A program made the translations under genes and the position numbers. The notes under the pieces were generated by a model. That model searched no databases. It was not told where the DNA came from and saw only the letters and a list, made by a program, of their open reading frames with translations. A stretch of 8,248 nucleotides of DNA from JBFYTX01 sp964442335. Lineage in GTDB: Bacteria; Chloroflexota; Dehalococcoidia; Dehalococcoidales; RBG-16-60-22. Of the stretch, positions 1 to 5,208 are shown one piece after another (the first letter of the stretch is position 1; each line of letters begins with the position of its first letter). The stretch is from assembly GCA_964442335.1 (NCBI GenBank), contig CAYTZI010000101.1, forward strand, positions 1-8,248. The letters are read 5' to 3'.

Positions 1-26
1 TCTGCGAGACATCGCTGTAGCCGCGA

Positions 27-329
27 TTATCTAACGATTTTCAGTTCCAGATTATCGACGGCGCCTTCCACGCCCTTCAGCGGGGATACCATGCCGGAAA
101 CGGTTCTTTTCACGATTTCCGAGGCGAAATAGTTCAGGGGCACGTTGGCGCCGTTAAGCTTTATCTTCACGTTCCCGGCGCCGTCCATGCTCAGCTCCAC
201 GTGTTTAATTTCACCCGTGTCCTTCAGGCTGGCTATTATGCCACCGGTAACGTGGTCGATATATCCCGCCGCGAAATAATCTAGATTGATGGGGACATTG
301 TTAACGGAAAGACTAATCTCTCTGGTCAC
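27..329 (-). CDS. Small protein of unknown function with internal duplication
   Basis: A 100-residue protein with a GTG start and TAA stop. I do not recognise a named family. It has no signal peptide, no membrane segment and no cysteines. The two halves look like copies of one unit of about 45 residues. Each has a beta-like strand, then LDYFA (16-20) or LNYFA (65-69), a helical stretch, a shared LK (35-36 and 84-85), and a closing strand VEL or LEL (44-46, 94-96). The start is supported by an AAAGGAG Shine-Dalgarno 8 bases upstream and by the GTGA overlap with the hemerythrin stop codon, so the two are almost certainly co-translated. A role linked to the hemerythrin is suggested by this coupling only. 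That it is a real gene is well supported; its function is unknown. Confidence 0.8.
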   Translation of the reverse strand: MTREISLSVNNVPINLDYFAAGYIDHVTGGIIASLKDTGEIKHVELSMDGAGNVKIKLNGANVPLNYFASEIVKRTVSGMVSPLKGVEGAVDNLELKIVR

Positions 330-862
330 GACGCTTTCTCCTTTGCTTTTATAGCTTTTTTAAGTTTCCGGCGGAACTCACCGAGCAGGTGGTTTTCCCT
401 GGCGGCGTGCGTCTCCAGCAGCTTCTTCGAATGGTTGATGTAGACCCGCAGGTCGCGCACGGCGGCATCACGCCGCGCCCCTTCAAGACTGCTCCCCAGC
501 AGCTCATCGACCCGTTTACGGACGTGAAGCATACGGTCACGTAGGTCGGAATGCTCAAACAGCAGGGAGTCGAGTTCGGCGGCGGTGCGCCTGTCGCCGT
601 ATTTCTTCACGGCCGGCTTGAGGGCGGTCTCTTCCCTCTCGAAGTGCTTGTCCAGCCAGGTGGCGATTATATTGATAATCTGCGCCAGGTTCTTGAGGTC
701 TTCTTCCTGCGAGATGCCCCCGCGCGCGAACGTCTTCCCGGCCTCTTTGAGACCCGAAAGCAGCCTGATATCGTTGACCGCGTTTTCCAGCGACGCGGAT
801 TTCTCGCCGACTTCTCTATGTTCCTCTATAAGCTGGTCGATCAGCTCAAGCGCATCCTTCAT
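326..862 (-). CDS. Hemerythrin-like HHE cation-binding protein
   Basis: A predicted cytoplasmic four-helix protein of 178 residues carrying the hemerythrin HHE signature. Likely di-iron ligands, numbered from the start chosen here, are H15 (EEH), H73 and E77 (HFERE), H104 (EHSDLRD), and H152 and E156 (HAARE). Hemerythrin-like proteins bind or sense O2 or NO at a non-haem di-iron site, and some hold or release iron. There is no signal peptide or extra sensor domain, and the C-terminus is Lys-rich. An ATG pair 18 bases upstream would add six residues, but the GAGGAG Shine-Dalgarno lies downstream of it and 7 bases before the ATG at 862, so 862 is preferred. The next gene overlaps by four bases (GTGA). 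The membrane protein gene lies 98 bp upstream, and a separate promoter is likely in that gap. Confidence 0.88.
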   Translation of the reverse strand: MKDALELIDQLIEEHREVGEKSASLENAVNDIRLLSGLKEAGKTFARGGISQEEDLKNLAQIINIIATWLDKHFEREETALKPAVKKYGDRRTAAELDSLLFEHSDLRDRMLHVRKRVDELLGSSLEGARRDAAVRDLRVYINHSKKLLETHAARENHLLGEFRRKLKKAIKAKEKAS

Positions 863-869
863 TATCCGG

Positions 870-875
870 CTCCTC
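870..875 (-). promoter_or_regulatory. Shine-Dalgarno GAGGAG that decides the hemerythrin start
   Basis: GAGGAG on the minus strand sits 7 bases before the ATG at 862-860. It falls inside the reading frame if the upstream ATG codons at 880 or 877 were used, and those have no comparable site before them. This favours the shorter, 178-residue product. Confidence 0.7.
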
Positions 876-920
876 ATCATAGGTATATTAAAGCTACACC
901 GGCCGGTAATCGACCGTACC

Positions 921-929
921 AGTATAGCA
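921..929 (-). promoter_or_regulatory. Extended -10 promoter of the hemerythrin gene
   Basis: On the minus strand the sequence reads TGCTATACT, an extended -10 element (TGn before a 5/6 match to TATAAT). An extended -10 can work without a good -35. The best -35-like hexamer upstream, TTGAGT at 957-952, is too far away at 25 bases. A transcript from here would have a leader of about 50 bases before the hemerythrin ATG. This is a prediction from sequence alone. Confidence 0.42.
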
Positions 930-960
930 CGGGAAAGCTTATGCTATCTATACTCAAGGA

Positions 961-1434
961 CTAAGGCGAGGCGCGGGTGATGCGCCACAGCACCAGACCG
1001 GCACCGCCGAGGGCAAGTCCCGTGACCACCATGAAGACGCCCGCCACCTGCGTCACCTGGATGAGCCCGAAGGCGAGCACCGCCATGTAGAGATAGTTCT
1101 CCAGGTTCATCGCCTGGGCGTACGCCAGATCGGTGGGATTGGTGGGGTCGAACTGACCGGTGCCCATATTCAGCAGGTCCTGGTAGGTGGGAGCGATCTG
1201 GCGGCGGTCGGAAGCTATTTTGTCCGCCGCCTCCTGCGCTTCTGTGGCATTAGTTACCGGTGTCACTGAAGACGGGTCGTTGGGGTCCAGCGCCAGCGTT
1301 ACCTGTTCCACCTTCATCCTTTCGACAATCATGTTGTTCTTGACGAAGCCTTCGGCGATAAACACCCCGCCCAGCACCACGCCGACCAGGCCAAGAAAGA
1401 TGACAACTAAAGCCAGGAAACGATTAAAACTCAT
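961..1434 (-). CDS. Membrane protein of unknown function
   Basis: A 157-residue protein of no family I recognise. An N-terminal hydrophobic segment (about 6-28) is a membrane anchor or uncleaved signal. A polar stretch of about 80 residues (31-112) follows, rich in D, N, T, A and Q. A long hydrophobic C-terminal region (about 114-150) could be one long or two short membrane segments, and the protein ends with RITRASP. The polar middle probably forms a soluble domain on one face of the membrane; it has no cysteines, His clusters or known motifs. The ATG is supported by GGAGG 7 bases upstream. It is divergent from the SHOCT gene across a 134-bp control region and lies upstream of the hemerythrin gene on the same strand. 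Confidence 0.75.
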   Translation of the reverse strand: MSFNRFLALVVIFLGLVGVVLGGVFIAEGFVKNNMIVERMKVEQVTLALDPNDPSSVTPVTNATEAQEAADKIASDRRQIAPTYQDLLNMGTGQFDPTNPTDLAYAQAMNLENYLYMAVLAFGLIQVTQVAGVFMVVTGLALGGAGLVLWRITRASP

Positions 1435-1495
1435 ATAAATACCTCCGGTGTAAACCTAATTAATTAAATTCTAAAAAACGCCTGATGGAACGTAT

Positions 1496-1509
1496 ATGAT
1501 ATTTATCAC
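1496..1509. promoter_or_regulatory. CRP/FNR-type palindromic operator
   Basis: The sequence ATGAT-ATTT-ATCAC matches the FNR half-site pair TTGAT-N4-ATCAA at 8 of 10 positions and contains a perfect TGAT/ATCA dyad. Its centre (1502.5) is 41.5 bases upstream of the start predicted from the -10 box at 1532-1537. That is the classical class II activator position of CRP/FNR proteins. It lies in a divergent region, so it could also act on the membrane protein gene at 1434. The regulator itself is not in this window. Confidence 0.5.
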
Positions 1510-1531
1510 ATGCTTTTTAAACCAGCCCGGT

Positions 1532-1537
1532 TATAAT
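1532..1537 (+). promoter_or_regulatory. -10 box TATAAT of the SHOCT-domain gene
   Basis: A perfect TATAAT whose predicted transcription start is near 1544, 25 bases before the ATG. No recognisable -35 hexamer lies at 16-18 bases spacing (the bases there read CATGCT). This fits an activator-dependent promoter driven from the palindrome at 1496-1509. Confidence 0.55.
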
Positions 1538-1568
1538 ATTCTTTAAACAGTAGTAAAAGGAGAGGCTC

Positions 1569-1796
1569 ATGTGGTACATGCACGAAGGCTGGGGATGGTG
1601 GATGGTCTTCGGGGGCATATGGATGGTCTTGTTCTGGGGGAGTTTCATCGCCCTGATTATCTGGGGGATAAGCCGGTGGACAAGGCGGAGCGGCCATGCG
1701 GGTAAGCAGACGCCGCTGGAGATAGCCAGGGAGCGCTACGCCCGCGGCGAGATAACAAAAGAGCAGTTCGACCAGATTAAAAAAGACCTGGAATAA
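1569..1796 (+). CDS. SHOCT-domain small membrane protein
   Basis: A 75-residue protein with a Trp-rich N-terminus (seven Trp in the first 32 residues), one membrane segment (about 11-34) and a basic stop-transfer stretch (RWTRRSG, 36-42). It ends in a SHOCT domain (about 49-75: PLEIARERYARGEI, then TKEQF and KKDLE). SHOCT domains are short C-terminal helical hairpins found on many small membrane proteins. They are thought to mediate oligomerisation, and a precise function is not known. The start is supported by AAAAGGAGAGG just upstream of the ATG. The gene stands alone on its strand with its own promoter region, and the next gene has a separate promoter 85 bp downstream of the stop codon. 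Confidence 0.87.
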   Translation: MWYMHEGWGWWMVFGGIWMVLFWGSFIALIIWGISRWTRRSGHAGKQTPLEIARERYARGEITKEQFDQIKKDLE

Positions 1797-1880
1797 TGCC
1801 GCTTTACCGCTGGCCCAGATTGGCCCGGGGCGATGTTACTTTTGTCATATACCCGAGCGCAGCATATTCAATAGAATAAG

Positions 1881-1910
1881 TTGACATCGGATGTTATTAC
1901 CGCTTATCAT
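1881..1910 (+). promoter_or_regulatory. Sigma70-type promoter of the iron/oxygen-stress operon
   Basis: A perfect -35 hexamer, TTGACA (1881-1886), is followed by an 18-base spacer and the -10 hexamer TATCAT (1905-1910, 5/6 to consensus). The predicted start is near 1917, giving a leader of about 30 bases to the ATG at 1947. No intergenic gap of more than 29 bases follows until 6699, so this may be the main promoter for all eight genes. Confidence 0.62.
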
Positions 1911-1918
1911 TCGTTACG

Positions 1919-1935
1919 CAAGTTGGCATAGCTTG
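1919..1935 (+). other. Small hairpin at the 5' end of the operon leader
   Basis: CAAGTTG-GCA-TAGCTTG can pair over seven positions (five Watson-Crick, two G-T). It lies at the predicted 5' end of the transcript and runs into the GAGGAGG Shine-Dalgarno at 1935-1941. It might stabilise the mRNA or tune translation. The stem is short and its loop of three bases is tight, so this is tentative. Confidence 0.25.
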
Positions 1936-1946
1936 AGGAGGTTATT

Positions 1947-2477
1947 ATGACCGGTGAACATGATACCACGCTCGCGGGACTGCGGGACTCTATCCAGATA
2001 GAGATTGACGGCAAGGAGTTTTATCTCAAGGCCGCTAAGGCCAGCCGGAATGAGCTCGGCAGAAAGCTGCTGGAAAGGCTGGCGGCGGAGGAAGACGGCC
2101 ACCGGCTGGTCTTTGAAGGTATTTACAGGGACATAAGCGCCAAGAAGGGCTGGCCAGAGAAGGCTTTTACCACCGATAGGGGACAGAAACTTAAAACGGT
2201 GTTCACGGAGGCGATGGAGGCCATGGACAGGGACGTGCAGCCGCACGAAACCGAGCTTAACGCTGTTGAGACCGGCATGGACATGGAAAACAAGACCTAC
2301 GATTTTTACAAAGAGCGCAGCGCCAAAGCCGTTTACGATGCGGAAAAGCAGTTTTACGAAGAGCTGGCGATGCAGGAAGAGGAGCACCACCGCATCCTTG
2401 AAGACTACTATGAATTCCTTAAAAACCCGTCGGCGTGGTTCGTGCGGAGCGAGCGCCAGTCCGTTGACGGCGGGTAA
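1947..2477 (+). CDS. Rubrerythrin-like ferritin-family protein
   Basis: A 176-residue protein of the ferritin-like/rubrerythrin (COG1633-type) family. It has two helix pairs with di-iron ligands: E19 and the E49-x-x-H52 motif in the first half, and E114 and an E-x-x-H motif in EEEHH (144-148) in the second. About 60 residues of linker separate the pairs. There is no C-terminal rubredoxin domain, so electrons would come from a separate donor such as the rubredoxin four genes downstream. The family reduces peroxide or oxygen, or oxidises and handles ferrous iron, in the cytoplasm of anaerobes. The ATG has an ideal GAGGAGG upstream and a strong promoter. It is the first gene of the operon, and sufC starts 29 bases after its stop. 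Confidence 0.85.
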   Translation: MTGEHDTTLAGLRDSIQIEIDGKEFYLKAAKASRNELGRKLLERLAAEEDGHRLVFEGIYRDISAKKGWPEKAFTTDRGQKLKTVFTEAMEAMDRDVQPHETELNAVETGMDMENKTYDFYKERSAKAVYDAEKQFYEELAMQEEEHHRILEDYYEFLKNPSAWFVRSERQSVDGG

Positions 2478-2483
2478 ATGATA

Positions 2484-2497
2484 TTGATATTTATCGA
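2484..2497. promoter_or_regulatory. Second CRP/FNR-like palindrome before sufC
   Basis: TTGAT-ATTT-ATCGA matches TTGAT-N4-ATCAA at 9 of 10 positions. It shares the 11-mer TGATATTTATC with the element at 1497-1507. It overlaps the sufC ribosome-binding region (GAGG at 2496-2499), where a bound protein would block rather than activate. It could also be chance in an AT-rich gap. Confidence 0.33.
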
Positions 2498-2506
2498 GGT
2501 ATTAAC

Positions 2507-3262
2507 ATGCTTGAAATCAAAGGCCTTTCCGTGGCGGTGGAAGACAAGGAAATCATCCACGATGTGAACATGACCATACAGAAGGGCGAGACACACGTGC
2601 TCTTCGGGCCCAACGGCGCGGGCAAAAGCACGCTGCTCATGGCAATTATGGGCTTCCCCAAGTATAAAGTGACCCATGGGAGCATCCGCTTCAAGGACAA
2701 GGACATAACCGGCCTGAGCGTCGACGAAAGGGCGAGGATGGGCATCGGCATGTCCTTCCAGAGGCCGCCGGTGGTGCGGGGAGTCAAGACCCGCGACATG
2801 GTGGCGGCCTGCCTCAAGGGGAGCGGCGACGATGAAGAAATAGAGAAGCTGGCCAGGATGACCGACCTCGGTGATTTTCTGGAGAGGGATATCAACTACG
2901 GCTTTTCCGGCGGGGAAATAAAGCGCTCCGAGCTGATGCAGCTGCTGGCGCAAAAGCCGGAGCTGACGCTGCTCGACGAGCCGGAATCGGGCGTGGACCT
3001 GGTGAACATCGCCCTCATCGGCGAATTGATGAACAACCTGCTGGAGAAAAACTGCCCGATACTGGAGCGGCGCTGCATGGGCCTTATCATCACGCACACC
3101 GGCCATATCCTGGACTACGTTAACGCGCGCACCGGCTACGTGATGTGCGATGGCACTATAGGCTGCGTGGGCGACCCCCACGAGATGCTGGCGACTATCC
3201 GGGAGAAGGGCTACAACGAGTGCATCAAATGCTATCTGGGGAGACTACCGATACATGAGTAA
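2507..3262 (+). CDS. sufC: SufC, Fe-S assembly ATPase
   Basis: An ABC-type ATPase of 251 residues that drives conformational change in the SufB/D scaffold during Fe-S cluster assembly in the cytoplasm. All nucleotide-binding motifs are present: Walker A GPNGAGKST (34-42), Q-loop Q85 in SFQRPP, signature FSGGE (133-137), Walker B LTLLDEP (153-159) with catalytic E158, D-loop SGVD (161-164) and H-loop H197. The GEIKR in place of the usual GEKKR is a minor change. Cysteines are unusually frequent towards the C-terminus (C183, C190, C214, C220), ending in a C239-x-x-C242 pair that E. coli SufC lacks. The start has GAGG 7 bases upstream. It overlaps sufB by 8 bases, a sign of tight coupling. No SufS, SufU or SufE gene is in the window. 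Confidence 0.95.
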   Translation: MLEIKGLSVAVEDKEIIHDVNMTIQKGETHVLFGPNGAGKSTLLMAIMGFPKYKVTHGSIRFKDKDITGLSVDERARMGIGMSFQRPPVVRGVKTRDMVAACLKGSGDDEEIEKLARMTDLGDFLERDINYGFSGGEIKRSELMQLLAQKPELTLLDEPESGVDLVNIALIGELMNNLLEKNCPILERRCMGLIITHTGHILDYVNARTGYVMCDGTIGCVGDPHEMLATIREKGYNECIKCYLGRLPIHE

Positions 3263-4490
3263 AGTAAAGGCATCCAAGACGTACCAGGAAAAGGCAAAAG
3301 CTGCCGCCGATAAAAAAGCCGCTCTCGGCGAGGACATAGATTTAGCCAAATATACGGATGAAGAAGATAAGCTGCCTTACCAGACAGACCCGTCCGTCCT
3401 CCCCCCTGAGACGAAGGAAAAGATGCTGACCGCCGGCGTCATGCTCGACGACGTCAGCCAGAGGGTAGGCACGTATCTCCAGATAGACAATACCCCCGTG
3501 CACTTCTCCGCCCAGCAGGAAGGTATTGAGGTCATGGCGTTGAGCCAGGCCCTGGAAAAATACGACTGGGTGGGGGACTATTTGTGGAAAGCGGTGTCCG
3601 TGGACGCCGATAAATACACGGCAAACGTCGAGCTCAATGAGGGCGACGGCTATTTCATCAGGGCTTTGCCACGCCAGAAGACCGTATTTCCGGTGCAGGC
3701 CTGCCTCTACCTGGCGAAGTCCAGGCTGACGCAGAACGCGCACAATATCATCATCGCCGAAGAGGGCTCGGAGCTGCACATCATTACCGGCTGCGCCGTC
3801 GCCTCGCCGGGGGAACCCGGACTGCACATCGGCGTCTCCGAGTTCTATATAAAAAAAGGCGCCAAGGTGACCTTCACCATGATACACTCGTGGAACCCGG
3901 AGGTAGCGGTGCGCCCCCGCACCACCACCATCGTGGAAGAGGGTGGACTGTTCCTGAGCAACTATCTGCTCATGAAGCCGGTACGTTCGCTCCAGATGTA
4001 CCCCACCGCCCGCTGCGTCGGCGAGAACGCTACGGTGCGCTACAACAGCATCATGGTCGCCGGCAAAGGGACCAATATAGACGCCGGGTCGCGCGTTTTC
4101 CTCGACGCGAAAAACACTAGGACGGAAATCGTTTCCCGGGCCATCACCACCGGCGGGAATATCGCCGCGCGCGGTTATATCGAGGGCAACGCGGTGGACG
4201 TCAAGGGGCACCTGGAATGCCGCGGGCTGATACTCGGTAAGACCGGCACGATTCATGCCGTTCCCGAGCTTAAAGGCACGCTGGCCGGAATCGACCTCTC
4301 CCACGAGGCGGCCGTCGGCAAGATAGCCGAGGAAGAGGTGGAATATCTCATGGCTAGAGGGCTGACAAGGGACGAGGCGACGGCGGCTATCGTCAGGGGT
4401 TTCCTGCGGGTGGATATTGAAGGGTTGCCTCCGCTGCTCGCCGAGGAGCTTAAAAAAGCCGTGGAGGCCAGCGAAAAAGACGTGATGTAG
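3255..4490 (+). CDS. sufB: SufB/SufD-family Fe-S cluster scaffold
   Basis: A 411-residue SufB/SufD (UPF0051) protein that forms the scaffold partner of SufC. A Lys/Ala-rich helical N-terminus (1-60) leads into a right-handed beta-helix core and a C-terminal helical domain (about 350-405). The SufB hallmarks are C322 in HLECRGLILG, at the position of the catalytic cysteine of E. coli SufB, and H334 with E338 in IHAVPELKG, followed by SHEA (349-352), a typical family motif. It lacks the N-terminal CxxCxxxC found in longer SufB proteins and is nearer SufD in length. As the only scaffold gene here, it probably forms homodimers with SufC, as in the minimal SMS-type (SmsCB) systems of archaea and anaerobes. 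A GGGGAG site sits inside the end of sufC. Confidence 0.93.
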   Translation: MSKVKASKTYQEKAKAAADKKAALGEDIDLAKYTDEEDKLPYQTDPSVLPPETKEKMLTAGVMLDDVSQRVGTYLQIDNTPVHFSAQQEGIEVMALSQALEKYDWVGDYLWKAVSVDADKYTANVELNEGDGYFIRALPRQKTVFPVQACLYLAKSRLTQNAHNIIIAEEGSELHIITGCAVASPGEPGLHIGVSEFYIKKGAKVTFTMIHSWNPEVAVRPRTTTIVEEGGLFLSNYLLMKPVRSLQMYPTARCVGENATVRYNSIMVAGKGTNIDAGSRVFLDAKNTRTEIVSRAITTGGNIAARGYIEGNAVDVKGHLECRGLILGKTGTIHAVPELKGTLAGIDLSHEAAVGKIAEEEVEYLMARGLTRDEATAAIVRGFLRVDIEGLPPLLAEELKKAVEASEKDVM

Positions 4491-4504
4491 ACAGGAAGAA
4501 AGAG

Positions 4505-5029
4505 ATGAACCTGAATGCTTTACATAAAATAGGATACGGCATATACGTCATAGGCTCGCACATGGGCAAAAAGCTTAACGGGCAGATTGCCAACACCGTC
4601 TTCCAGATAACCTCGGAGCCCCCGACCATTGCCGTGAGCATCAATAAAAACAACCTGACCCACGAGTACATTAAAACGAGCAGGGTCTTTTCCGCTTCCA
4701 TACTGTGCCAGGCCGCTCCTCTCCCTTACATCGGCGGGTTTGGTTTCAGGTCCGGCCGGGACACGGACAAGCTCAAGGGAATGAATTACAAAATAGGGCA
4801 GACCGGCTCGCCGGTGTTTCTCGATAACGTCACTGCCTATCTGGAAGCGGAAGTGATACAGGACGTGGATGTCGGCACCCATACTGTTTTTATCGGGAAA
4901 GTAGTAGCAGCGGAAGTCCTCACCGAGGACCCGTGCATGACCTACGAGTATTATCGCCAGGTAAAGCGGGGGACCACGCCGAAGACGGCACCCAGCTATA
5001 TCCCCGGAGAAAAAGCAGGAGGTAAATAA
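4505..5029 (+). CDS. FMN-binding flavin reductase (split-barrel, Hrb-like)
   Basis: A 174-residue flavin reductase-like protein with an FMN-binding split-barrel fold. Recognisable blocks are YGIYVIGS (11-18), NGQIANTVFQITSEPPTIAV (25-44), NKNNLTHEYI (47-56) and FGFRSGRDTDK further on. These resemble the N-terminal domain of the Moorella high-molecular-weight rubredoxin (Hrb), an NAD(P)H:rubredoxin oxidoreductase. In that family the reductase and rubredoxin are fused; here a separate rubredoxin gene starts one base after the stop codon. The likely role is to pass electrons from NAD(P)H through FMN to rubredoxin. The ATG follows a purine-rich AGGAAGAAAGAG, with 14 bases after the sufB stop. The end, EKAGGK, supplies the ribosome-binding site of the rubredoxin gene. 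Confidence 0.87.
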   Translation: MNLNALHKIGYGIYVIGSHMGKKLNGQIANTVFQITSEPPTIAVSINKNNLTHEYIKTSRVFSASILCQAAPLPYIGGFGFRSGRDTDKLKGMNYKIGQTGSPVFLDNVTAYLEAEVIQDVDVGTHTVFIGKVVAAEVLTEDPCMTYEYYRQVKRGTTPKTAPSYIPGEKAGGK

Positions 5030-5030
5030 A

Positions 5031-5189
5031 ATGGAGAAATGGGAATGCACCGTGTGCGGCTATGTCTACGACCCGGCGGTCGGCGACCCGGACGGCAATA
5101 TCGCGCCGGGGACGCCGTTCGAGAAAATACCCGACGACTGGGTATGTCCCGTCTGCGGGGCGGCCAAGAGTGAGTTTAAAAAATTGTAA
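5031..5189 (+). CDS. Rubredoxin
   Basis: A complete 52-residue rubredoxin, a one-electron carrier with a single Fe(Cys)4 site. The two iron knuckles are C6-x-x-C9-G-Y and C39-x-x-C42-G, with the usual aromatic core (W4, Y11, Y13, F30, W37, F49) and the DPDGNIAPGT loop. The ATG has a perfect AGGAGG (5017-5022) at 8 bases spacing, lying inside the end of the flavin reductase gene, so the two are translated together. It probably takes electrons from that reductase and hands them to the ferritin-like proteins encoded on both sides, which lack their own rubredoxin domain. This gene lies in a different frame from a longer open frame that overlaps it and extends into the next gene. The cysteine pattern makes it certain. 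Confidence 0.97.
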   Translation: MEKWECTVCGYVYDPAVGDPDGNIAPGTPFEKIPDDWVCPVCGAAKSEFKKL

Positions 5190-5208
5190 TGATTCAGGGG
5201 GGCAGCCG

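Noticed and set aside
551..980. Two long plus-strand open frames opposite the hemerythrin gene.
   Set aside because: They show no family features and lie antisense to a gene with clear HHE ligands and its own ribosome-binding site.
1506..1697. A Pro-rich minus-strand open frame opposite the SHOCT gene.
   Set aside because: Its composition mirrors the Trp/Gly-rich coding strand, and it runs through the predicted promoter of the real gene.
1812..1830. GGCC repeats after the SHOCT gene as a possible terminator.
   Set aside because: The stem is only four base pairs and no run of T follows. A direct repeat of TGGCCC explains the pattern as well.
2408..3181. A 257-residue minus-strand open frame opposite sufC.
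   Set aside because: It is a shadow of the complete ABC ATPase gene with no recognisable motif of its own.
3342..4304. A 320-residue minus-strand open frame opposite sufB.
   Set aside because: It is a shadow frame rich in His, Arg and Gly, with no recognisable domain, under a well-supported SufB gene.
5062..5208. A 49-codon upstream extension of the tandem ferritin frame.
   Set aside because: It overlaps the rubredoxin gene out of frame, is Arg/Ser-rich with no ferritin similarity, and the conserved domain begins at the ATG at 5209.
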